Positions 26,582 through 38,200 of a DNA stretch of 64,000 nt are shown one piece after another. The translations under genes and the position numbers were made by a program. Every line of letters begins with the position of its first letter. The first letter of the stretch is position 1. The DNA is from Alnus glutinosa (taxonomy: Eukaryota > Streptophyta > Magnoliopsida > Fagales > Betulaceae): assembly GCF_958979055.1 (NCBI RefSeq), contig NC_084889.1:6540261-6604260 (forward strand), written 5' to 3'. The notes beneath the pieces are model-generated. The model was not told where the DNA came from and made no database searches. It saw nothing but the letters and a program-made list of their open reading frames with translations.

Positions 26582-27120
26582 AGGCTTGTTTGGCAAAAAT
26601 AATTACAGAAATAAAAGAACAAGATAATTTGTTGTTAGTTTTAGAATTAGTAAACAGTGATGATGTACTATAAAATAAAAAAAAAATTTACTGTAGTGAA
26701 TTTTTTTATTTGAATAGTAATGAAAAATTATTTATATGATATAAAAAGTGAAAAAAGTGAGAATATTTTGATATTGATTAATGGTAAAAAATATAAAAAA
26801 AAAAAGTGAAAAAAAAAGTACGTAAACAGTACAATACTGGAGCTTGTCAAATAAAATTAGTAAATTAGTAAAAAGTGATGATGTGATATAAAGTAAAAAC
26901 AATTTATATAAATAAATGAAAAAAATTTGTATTGTAGTTAATTTTTTTTATTTGAATAGTAATAAAAAATTATTGATGTGATATAAAAAGTGAAAAAAAA
27001 TGAAAATATTTTGATTTTAATTGGTATTAGAAAATATGAAGATAAAAAAGGAAGAAAAAAGAGTACATGAAAAGTAGAATGCATTACTGTGTTCCCTTCG
27101 TGTTCTTGCCAAACAAGGCC
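26582..27120. mobile_element. Tourist-like (PIF/Harbinger) MITE with internal duplication
   Basis: TIRs 'aggcttgtttggcaa' and (reverse complement) 'ggccttgtttggcaa'. The interior holds two tandem copies of a roughly 220-bp AT-rich unit (26645-26860 and 26860-27085), each with 'ttatttgaatagtaat' and 'gatataaaaagtgaaaaa'. No TTA duplication was seen at the edges. Confidence 0.55.
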
Positions 27121-27429
27121 TATATATGTCCCAAGGACAAGGATATGGCATTGTGATACACATGTTGCTTTCTTTGTCCATTGTATTTGAAACCAAAATT
27201 TATGTTCCATGTTATATTAAATCATTACTTGTTAAAAAATATAAAAACATATCTTAAGATATTTGACCCGTTGTTTAGCATTGATTTCACGTCTCCACAT
27301 TCATTTAATCTCTTCTCAACGTGTTTGCTACTAGAACAAAGTGCACACATTCAACGGTCTAAGTCCCATACACATGATCTGAAAGTGTTACATGTCTATG
27401 GGGAAGTTTTTTAGGATTATAATAACTTA

Positions 27430-27740
27430 GAGATAATAAGTTATCAGTATTAATCACATTAGAATTATGATTTGAATGTTAGAGATAATTATATGATAAT
27501 ATTATAAGTAGTTTATTCCGGTTAATCTTTAATTTCTACTATGAATTATAAGTGTCTATTTAAAGACACTAGAAAGTTAATAAAATAATCAAGAAGTTAC
27601 TTGGCGAAGGATTACGTTTGTTTATTGGGAGGTTTAGGGTTCCTCAATCTACTCTAAAATAAGAAAGCCTAAAACTTCTCGAATTCTCCTATCAAAATAT
27701 ATTTTCTTGTTAATTTTTCATCCTACGTTTCATAGGCCCG
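27430..27740 (+). mobile_element. possible solo LTR (copia-like)
   Basis: A stretch starting near 'tgttagagataatta' (27478) with 'gtctatttaaagacact', a purine-rich leader-like part and 'ttttcatcctacgtttca' near the end resembles a copia LTR. No matching 5-bp duplication, binding site or second LTR was found. Confidence 0.25.
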
Positions 27741-28323
27741 TAACGGAACTAGAGAGCGATATATTTTTTTTTTTTGTTTTTGGACGCCCTTTTGATTTCA
27801 CACACCCATGTGCAAAACAATTGCACGTTATATGTTGTTTGTGAAGTAAAGGCTACAAGACCTTACTCTATGTAACGGTCGGCCGACGGGGCTTGCCTAA
27901 CTTACAAGTGTCAAACTATTACAAACTACTTATCTCAAAAACTTTAACGTATAAAAAATAATCAATTTAATTATTTAAATTAATATATTAAGAAGCTAAT
28001 TTGACCACTAGCAACTTGATTCAAAGATGGCTGAGCTTGAAGTTGAAGCCATCCCTGCTCCCAATCCTACCAACCAAAAGCTAATAACTTGATTTCCAAA
28101 CAAGGGAGGATCAGTCTAAAGTCTAAACCATTCATTGCCGCTTATGAAATTGATTTAGTTCCATCATTAGAGCCATACACCCTAACACATGAGATTTTAA
28201 AGCATTCCTTTCTTCTGCAGTGAAAAAACAAATGCTGCTCCTTCAAAACCTTTAGCAAGAAACCAATGGCCATCACTTGAAATTTTATCATTATTTGTTC
28301 AAAATTTAATCTCTTAAAATTAA

Positions 28324-28560
28324 GGGATAATTACACTATATTGGGGTTGACATAAATTACAAATCACTCCATGTGATACAAAAAATTAATGAAAGGTTTT
28401 TGTGGTAAACTATAATTATGAATTACTCCTTAAACCTGTTTTTTGTCCACTAAGTTAATAAAATTCGTTAGTTTATCATGTCATATTCAATAGGAAATCT
28501 ACACGTGTTCATCATAATAAAAAAAAATATAAATATGTTAAAAATATAAATAAATAAAAC
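28324..28560. mobile_element. one end of a foldback element
   Basis: Starts 'gggataattacactatattg', resembling the ends of the Mutator-like elements here, and holds CACGTG at 28502-28507. A matching right arm was not found, so it is truncated or degraded. Confidence 0.3.
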
Positions 28561-29283
28561 TTAAATATTTTTTTTTCTTCTTTAAGGAAAAAAATAAAAA
28601 ATATTGAAGAGGTGGCGTGCAATCACAGTTGGGCAGTCAGTGCAGTCACTCATTTTCTATTTTTTTTTTTTTATTTTCTTTTTAAAAATAATAATAATTT
28701 GTACTATTATGTCAAACAGTTGTATTTTGGCATGTATATAAATCAATGTTGTGACCGTGTGGGGGCAGCACTGCAATAGGAAGACAAGTGGGAGTTTTAG
28801 CTATCTAGCAATTACTCATTGGAAATGAAAGTCTAGAGAGAAAGCCATTCAAGTTGACAGTAACCTAGCCTGCAGGGAATCTATGGATCAGGCCAGTGCT
28901 TCAAACAAAACATGTGAATAAGTGAGGAAGAACAATGAACTTCACATCTTAGTTTTAATTGGGTACGTACTCCATTCTCATACTTTCCTTTGATCGATCG
29001 TGTGTTTCTAACTTGGAATTGTGAGAGAAAGAGAGATGAGAGGATAGGAGAAATAAAGAATGCAAAAAAAAATAATAATAATAATAATAATGGAGGAGAG
29101 ATAATTTTATAATATAAAAAATTATTTTTTAAATGATGGTGAGCTACAAGCCGAGCACAGTAACAGCTCATGAATTTTTGGGGTAAATTTGGTAGCTAGA
29201 TTCAACTAGTTTTTCACCTAAATTTGCTACAGTCCAAAATAACATTTGATTTGACTAACCCAATGTGAATACTCTTACAAGTT

Positions 29284-30088
29284 TATTTTATTTTATTTTA
29301 TTGTAAATGCAATATTTATTCATTAAAGAGCATGTTACAATAAAAGATCAAGAGGGGTGTAGTGAGCTCCCCAACAATAAATTCAAACTTAAAAAAATTG
29401 GTCATCTTTACCTTGTACAGAGCCAAGGATTGAGCCACATAAAACGGATAAAACATAAAAATAGTAGAGGGCAAAAACATGACCCTTGAAAAAGCCTTCC
29501 ACCTTACCCAGAATTGCAACTCCTTTTGAGGAGTTGAGGGGCGAGCATTGCTTAGGTAAAGGAAACAACATCCCCCTTGCAGGGTTTGAGGGGTGGGCGC
29601 TGCTAAGAAAAGAACGAAACCAAAGCTCCAATATAAAAACTCCATCATAAGATTAAAAAAAAAAAAAAAAAAAAATCTACAAATGGCAAGGTGGCAAATG
29701 GCGGTGAGGAGAGTTGGCAAGCGAAGCCCAATTGCTGATAGTGGATATCGAGAGATGGGAACCACCACAGAAGACCAGTGAGAACAGTGGAAGGCGTGAG
29801 AAGACGATGGAATGCGGCCCACTCGACGGCACGTGGGGAACGCACACCCACAAATAAGATCTGCTCACATGCGCATGCTAGAAGTTGAGAGACCTGGAAA
29901 CATGGTGGAGGAGCGCGTTTGAGGGTGGAGCTTCATGAAGTTGACAAATTTAGTAGATTTAGCCTTAGAAGAGGCGGGAAATGGAGGGGAGAAGAGAAAA
30001 AGTGGAGTAGAAGGGCCGGAATAGAAGGAGGAAGTGGGATTGTCTTGAAGAGAGTGGGAGAGAGAAGAGAGCTTTCTCTTCACAACAA
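29284..30088 (-). mobile_element. 805-bp retroposon with CT-rich leader, identity unknown
   Basis: Flanked by a perfect 11-bp duplication tcttacaagtt (29273-29283 and 30089-30099). Read on the minus strand it starts with a CT-rich leader (ctctcttctctctcccactc), passes a T tract, and ends at 29284-29305 in an AATAAAA-type A-rich tail. The 3' part holds a frame that continues to a stop near 29316 but with no recognised domain. Same architecture as the element at 32831-33765. Confidence 0.6.
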
Positions 30089-32213
30089 TCTTACAAGTTA
30101 TTCAATATTGATAACATATGTAGTATTGTAGAGAAATTTTACTGAATAAAAAGTTCAATTGTAATCGTATGAGCAAATGTATGATATACCTCATCATCCT
30201 AATTTATAAAACTTGTTCATGATTTTTAACTTATGCCGAACATTGATGATAAGTTGAGAGTAAAAGTTAAGGAATCGCCTTATAAAATTTTAAGAAGTGT
30301 TTTGCATTTAAGATCTTGAAGAGTTTTCAAAAAAGTAAAAGTTGAGAATTGATTTGGTGGAGGCAATATTTAAGAAAAGTTGAAAATTAATTTGGTAAAA
30401 TTTTGGAAAAGTAATTTGTAAAAATTAAAAATTGAGAAATAATTTTTTTTTTTAAATAAAATTAAAAAGTGTTGCATAACCACCTTGGTGTTGATTCGAC
30501 GGCCCTGACAATGGCGGCCACTGCATGGCCATTAATGTGGTAGCCACCACACAGCACCACCAAGTTTTTGTTTTTTAAATAAAAGGAGTTTTATAATTTG
30601 TTTTGAAAAGGGTGTTAGTGGTGAGGCAGAAAATTCGTTTGATAGACCAAAATTTTAAGAGAGAGAAAGTGAAACAGGCCCTAAAAAGGCCAACAATTTG
30701 CATGGGATTCTTTCATCGTAGGAACTGATTGCGAGGGCATTGGTGGTAGGTAAGCTGCCCCCCATTCATTTCATGTCAAGCTAAGGAAAGAGAGATTGGT
30801 GCATGTGGGCTAAAAATGGTAGGACCCAATGATCCTTGTCTGGTTTGTCAAATGAATCAACGTGCCACTTCATCATCAACACCGGCTGAGATGGGGTTCA
30901 TTTTTTATTTTTTTTAAAAAAATAAATTAAAAAAAAAAAAGACTTAAATTTATCCCCTTTACGCCTTAGGTTTCAAAATTTATCAAGTTGACCCTGACCT
31001 GAGCGGCTTTGGAAGGACCGAACTCGCCACGTCCACAACCAGGAAGGGGCCAAACTTAAGAGGCTTTCATGGTGGTGCTGTGGGTCGCCTAGGGTTGTCT
31101 GTAAGAGGACAGCATTTAGGCGCTGTGAAAGTTGGCTTAGAGAGAGAGAGGTTTTCCAGAGGTTATGCAGATGGGGTCTAAAATTTCCCTAACTTTCGAA
31201 GAATTTTGTTTGCTGGGTTTGAGTGGCCCATTGTGTGTAATGGGTCCGAAAAATCAACCCCCCGAAAAGCCCAAGAAAGATTCTCAATATGAACACGTCA
31301 CTTCATGCCTTTTGACTGTTGGCTCAGATCAATAAATTGGGACCTTGATTTAGAGGGGGCTTTCCATATAAATCATCATTAATTTAGTCGGATAAGCATC
31401 TTGCTTTCAATTTAATATAAAATTAGTGTATCTATTTATCAGCATCCATTATATTACATTATTTAATTTTTCTTAAAAAACGTATCAATTTAATATAATG
31501 TATACCGTTAAATGCATAAACTTTAAATAATATAAATCACCACAAATAATAAATAGAGTTCTCTGCATCGAGCTCCCATCCATAGAAAGAAAAAAGAAAG
31601 TTCTACACAAATGAACAAAAATTCAAAATAATTAAAAAAAAAAAAAATGGACAGACTTAGCTATGCCACGAGTCCACGACGTCATGTTTCCATCAACTTT
31701 GTATTTTTAGTAAGCTAAAAAAGAATGAAATGATAATTCAAATATATTAATAGAGGATTAGATGTGAATAGAGACAATTGTTGAAGATGTCTCTCTATTT
31801 CAAATGAAATGAATAATATCAATTTTATAGTAAAGATTTAAAATTTGTGCATCAAACGGTGTACACGATATCAATGTCTGGAAAGTTAACATTTACAAAG
31901 ATAACCTTGAACATAAATAACAATTCCAACACAAACATAAATACGTGTTAAGAAAAGAAAAGGCAAGAAAAACAAGAAGGCAAAACCATAGGTGCAGATT
32001 TAAATATTTTAGATATATTCAATAACAACACTTTACAGAAGATATGAAAGACCCAAACTCAGAGGAGGTAAAATAAGACGTTCTGTTATCAGTTCCATCT
32101 TTCTACTTTTTTCATTCCTTAATGCAAATGCAGAGAAAAGAGGTTTGAAATCACCATAATTCTTCCAAATCTGTTGACAACTGCATGGCAAGAGAGTAGT
32201 GATATGGGCAATT

Positions 32214-35200
32214 TCAGTAACTGGATTCATGGGCAGGACTGTCTGCATGCATGTCCATGGCAGAATCATTGGAACTGAGAGCACTAGAATCCCTGCTCTG
32301 GTTATGAAGAAAGGAGGGTTCATTGTTCCTCATCCCATTTCCTAAGGGAAGACCACTATTTGGACAGTAACCTCCCCGAGTAATGTGATACTGCTGAAGG
32401 CTCTGGCGAAGAGGGCTTGATAAAGCATTTGAGAAGACTGAATTCTTAGATTGTTGATCATCGGAGCGAATACCCTGCCCAGCAGTCGTTGGGCCAGATG
32501 AGCCTGACGAAACTGGGAAACCTGAGTTCGTGACATGCATTGCAGGTTGAGCGTGCTGATGTTGCACTGGAGCTCTAGGGGACATTGATGGCTCCTCCCC
32601 ACAGTAGTCCAGCTCATTCTGCTTGAAATCATAAAAGTTCCAATTTTCAGATATAGCTAAAACAATGCAAACAGCTAATATAAATGTTCGAATTCTCAAT
32701 GCAAGAGAAGAAAATCGATTTTATATATATAAAATTAGACGATGTCGTATATTTTGGGTGTCTAAGTTAAGCTTTTTATTGTATCACTTGATAATATACA
32801 CATTTTTTAATGTAAATTCAGAGCGCATACCTTTTTCTTTTTTTTTTGTTGCTCTGAGCAACATAACCATTACATTGAAACAAAATAAAATTCCAAAATG
32901 AGGGGATGGAGGATGGGGGACCCCAACAAACACCCCAAAAAACAGCCATCACAGTTCATGAAATTAAAACTATAAATAAAACAGGAAATTGATCCAAAAC
33001 AGATACGGTACCACAGTTCTTTGACCAAAAGGCCGAGGAGAGGGCTGTCATAATGGTGGTATGTGAAGCATTCCAATGAATGGACCACTGAAACAAGGTG
33101 CACAGATGGCGATGACTGTGATGAGGCGGTTGATGAAGATCAGCTTTCATGTATCTTTGGACATAGGAGCATGGTCTGCGACAGCTCCAGACAAAAGAGA
33201 GAATCATTCCCGTTTTATTGAGGAATGAGGTGTTGATGGACTCTTGAGTCTTGGATAGAAGATTTGGAATTGGACATCGTCAGAGAGGGCAGTGCGTGTG
33301 CCTCATGTGCTAGTGGAGAGGGCCACACACGCTGGTGGAGGGGCTAGCTGGAAGGCAGCTCATGATGGATCTAGGGTGAGGAGGCCAATGGAGGGGTGCG
33401 TGCCATGGCGGAGGCGATCAGGCAGTGGTAGATCTAGCTTCTATCTTCCCACAAAAAAAAAAAAAAAAGAGGAGGAGGAGGAGGAAAAGAGGAAAAAGAA
33501 GAAAAGAGAGAAGAGAAGGTAAAAGAGGGGGAGAGGGAGGGGAGCCTGGAGGGCTTCTCCTTCCTCCCATCTGCTTTGCTGTAGGGGGGTTTAGAAGGAA
33601 GGAGTTCGTTTTGGGGGAGAGAGAGAGAGAGGGGGGGGAGAGGGAGGGGAGCCTGGAGGGCTAGGAAGGAGTTCGTTTTGGGAGAGAGAGAGAGAGAGAG
33701 GGGGGGGCGGGGGAGGGGGAGGGGGAGAGAGAATAGCTCCAATATTCCTCGTACTACTTAGCTATAGAGCGCATACATGGTTACTATGTTATAAAAGTCT
33801 GCTTACAAACAAGGTACAAGATCATAAATAGATCAGGCACGGTGAATAGTTAACAATACCTGAATGTAATTGAGAACATCAACTGTTGCAACTCTAGATC
33901 CTTCCTCTTGTTGCCTCCGGATCCATTGGTAGAGTTTTTCCTGAAAAAGAAAGACCAGGCTACATCAACGAAATGTCAAGGCCATTAATACACATAATTA
34001 GAAGATATAGATGTAAGGCAAAGGCTTAACTGAAACAAGATATGTAATGCTAAAGCTTACAGCCTGTTGCCCATGCAAACGAAGATGATCAAGCACCAAA
34101 AGAAATATAAAAGATAGCCCTCACTGCTCTAAGAACTAATGGAAAGCAGCTACTCTAAAAAATTTATTTCAGATAAAGTCATGACTGCCCAGGCTAGTTC
34201 AGGCAAGTCTAGCCAGTTCACACGACGCCTGTCCTGAACTCTATTAGCAGAAAAAATAATAATATTTGTAAATAAATGAAGGTATCTTAGACAAAATTGT
34301 GAATAGAAAAAAGTGATATTGAACATGGGAAAAAAAAAGATCCCACAGATTTGTTAAGCCATTATAGCAAAGGAATAACAAAGACTGGCTTATGCAAGGA
34401 GTTGTGATGTGAAAAAGTAGCATTCAACTTACTAGAACAAATAGTCAAAACAATTATTTCCAAAAGAAAACTCAGCAGAAGGGAAAACGTAGAGCTCAGA
34501 AAAGTTTCAGGGTAGAAGGGTTGAACAAGGAAAGAAATGAAAGGTAAAATTAAAAGCAGGCACCAGAACCTTTAACCAGGCATAAAGTGAACAGTTTGGC
34601 CTCGGACCATCAAGAGTATAATAACAAAAAGTTTAAGAGGCTAACATATGGTTTGCTGTGAGAGAAGAAGCAAGTGACTACTTGACAATAATATCAAGAG
34701 TAAACCAACTTCAGCTACCTTATATATGGTTTGCTTAAGAAGGTAATAGTAATTGCCCACTTGTGACATCTAAGACGCCCTACAAACATAATTTAAAAAT
34801 GGGGTTAAATACACTTCTGGTCTCTGAATTTTGAAAACTTTATTTTTTAATCTCTGAGTTTCAATTCGCATTACAGATGATATCTCAGTTTTGGAAAAAA
34901 AACCAAATTAGTACCTCAGTCAAGTTTTCCGTCCAAAAACTAACGATCTGCCACGTGTCGACCCTTGAGGGTTGACACATGTCACAATATAACAAATTAC
35001 AAAAATAAAAAATCTTTAAAAATTAATTATAAAAAAAAATAAAACTAAAAAAATTTATTAAAAACTTAAAAAAAAGAAAAAAAAGAAAAGAGGGACCAAA
35101 GGGTGGTTCGGCCACCCCATGACAAAAAAATTAAATAAAAAATGAAGTGTTTTGGCCCTTGGGGGTGGCCGACCCCATGGGCAAACCCTCTAAATTTTAT

Positions 35201-38200
35201 CACCCCCGTGGCCGGGCCAAAACCCTTGATTTTTTATTTATTTATTTATTTTCCGCCATGGAGTAGCTGAACTATCCTCAACCACCCCCAAGGGCCAAAA
35301 CCCTTGATTTTTTATTTTTTTTATTTTTTTATTTTATTTTATTTTTTTGCCATGGGGTGGTTCAGCCACCCCCTTGGCCAAAATGGGGGTGGCATGGTGG
35401 CCAAGGGGATGAGCCACCCCTCTTCTTTCTCTTTTTCCTTTTTTTTTTTTCATTTTTTTTTTTAAGTTTTTAATTTTTTAATTAATTTTTAAAGATTTTT
35501 TATTTTTTATTTTTTTATACTACAACCCGTGTCACACACTTGGCGGGCCGTTATTTTTTGGACGGAAAACTTAACTGAGGTACTAATTCGGTCTTTTTCC
35601 AAAATTGATGTACTATCTGTGATGCGAATTGAAACTCAGAAACTAAAAAATAAAGTTTCCAAAACTCAGGGACCAAAAGTGTGTTTAATCCTAAAAAATG
35701 AAAGGCAGAGAAGAAACACCTGTAAAGGGCTCAACTAATAAGACCCATAGTCATTTCTGACAAGAAGATGACCATCAAGTAGATCAGTCCTAAAAATGGG
35801 AAAGAAAATGGTACATACTTTCTATTGAGCAGTGGACCAGACGATCATAGACAAAACCACTTCTGAAAACTTCATTACTAAGTAAAAGAGAAAAATGAAG
35901 AAGCAGTTTACTGAAAGGTTTACAGGCATTGCACCTTCTAAGAAATGCAGCAACAAATGGATGGGGGTGGGTGGATTTCAATTTCAAATTTTTTTCTTTT
36001 CTTTTCTTTGATTTGACAAGTAAAAGTTCCATTTCAGTTTCAAAACTTCTCTTCCTCCAACAACATGCTTAATATCCCATTAGTCATCCTACTACTTTTT
36101 TTGATAAGTTAGTCATCCTACTACTTAATCCCTGAAAAGCACAGATACAAGTACTGGATATGCAGAATATGGATATATAGACATGGTGAATCCTATATGT
36201 CTGTGAAAAACACTATACATTCATTATATTTTGATAAACTCCAAATTGTAGCTTATTATATAATAATACACAAGCATCCCTGCTTTGGACAAGAAAGAAG
36301 GCACCAGTACTGAAAAACTCACATCAATAGGGTCAAATTTCCAAATAAAACAAAGTCAAGTTCTAATGTTTGACACAAATTCAAATGTGTTTAGGAGTAT
36401 CTAAGAAGTAACAGATATGTTTCCAAATTAAAAAATTCATTTTCAAATGTTGAAAAGGTTAAAAAACTAGAGATGTGTAAAAAGGGCATCGAATAAATTA
36501 TATGTAGGGATGTAATCGAGCCGAGCCGAGTCGAGTTTGAAGATTTCAAGACGTCTCATTTATGAGTCGAGCCTAAATAGTCGAGCTCGAATTCGAGCCA
36601 AGCTATAAATTGCATGTTCAAACTCGGCTCGTTTAAAATTCGGGTGAGCTCGAACTCGAGCTCAAGCTTGAGTTCGTTGAAAATGACATTCGAGCCGAGT
36701 CGGGTTACTTGACAAGCTCGGCTCAACTAGAGCTCGAGATAGACTATTAAATTTTTCAATGAATGATCAAAGCAGAATTTAAGCCCAAGTTTATGAACAA
36801 TCTCTATGCATTTATTAATAACATAAATATATAATATGTAACTATATAAGACATATTATAAAATGTAGTACATAACTATAATTTATAAGTAACAAATTAA
36901 CAATATGTTATTATATATAACTAGAGAGTATAAACTATGGTATATGTATAATGTGAACAAATAGTAAGTCTAATATATTCTATAAAACTAAGTAACTATA
37001 ATATAAATATAATATATAACTATTGTTAACCATGTGTAATGTGATATATGTGTTTATATATATATATGCTAACTATTTAATATTGTTATATTGTTATATA
37101 CTAACTATTAATAACTTAATATGTTAATTTAACATACTAAATATTGTTATCAAAGAATTATAATTAATATGTAATACTATATATATTATACTATAATTAT
37201 TAATATATAAGATATGAACGAGCTAACGAGTCGGGCGAGCGATCCAGTCGAGCTTTAAACGAGCTGAGCTCGCAAGCCCCTATCGAGTTTTGTCGAGCGA
37301 GTCAGGTATGTATCACTTACTAATCGAGCGGGTTTCTACAGTAACGATCGAGTTTCTACAATATCGAGCTCGAGTTCGGATCGGGCTAAACCGAGCGGGT
37401 ATCAAGCGAGTTGTCGAACGGACTGGTTTATTTACATCCCTACTTATATGTATCCTGTAACGACCCAGGAAACTCGTTAGCCACATCCGCGTTATCACTC
37501 CAAAATGACTAATCAAGTTGCAATTAAAACTCCTTAGAATCGCTTATAAAGCTCAGTATCACCTACTAAGGAACCAATGTGGCACTTTACACCCATGAGC
37601 TCCTTTATAGTCCACCCACTCTATATAGGTTAATCATCTTCCCAATGTGGGATTGAGGTGTTACAATTCCCTCCTCGTAAATTCCTAACATCCTCGTCAA
37701 GGTCATATCATATGATGCTTCAATACCACATGGAGTTACTAGGTAGCTCTGGTACCATTTGTAACAAATCAGGGAAAGCGCTAGACCCATCTAAGTCATC
37801 ACTCCATAATGACTAGTCAAGTTGGAGCTTCCCTAAAATCACATATAAAGCTCAGTCTCATCTAGTAAGAAACCAATGTGGGACTTAGCACCCATGAGTA
37901 CCTTTATAATCTACTCACTCTATGTAGGTTATTCATATTCCTAATGTAAGATTGGGGAGTTACAATCTCTCTCTCTCTCCCTCCTTAAATTCCTGATGTC
38001 ATCATCAGGGCCATGTCATGCAATGCTCTAATATCACATAGTATTACTAGGTCGCTCTAATATCATTTGTAACGACCCAGAAAAAATGCTAGCTACATCT
38101 ACACTATCATTCCAAAAGGACTAGTCAAGTTGCAATTGGAGTTCCTTATAATCGTTTATAAAGCTCAATTTCACCTAGTAAATAACTAATGTGAAACTTA

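Larger units (their letters stand above)
21601..32213. other. 10.6-kb intergenic region, repeats only
   Basis: No gene was recognised on either strand. A short frame at 28027 (MAELEVEAIPAPNPTNQKLIT) stands alone. The region holds the elements listed separately below plus long A/T tracts. The stretch 30980-31380 has mixed composition and matched nothing I know. Confidence 0.5.

Noticed and set aside
28027-28089. Short frame MAELEVEAIPAPNPTNQKLIT
   Set aside because: Only 21 codons, no splice partner or known match; could be chance.
33292-33742. Charged and Pro/Ser-rich frames on both strands
   Set aside because: They translate a purine-rich leader and tandem repeat of a retroposon.
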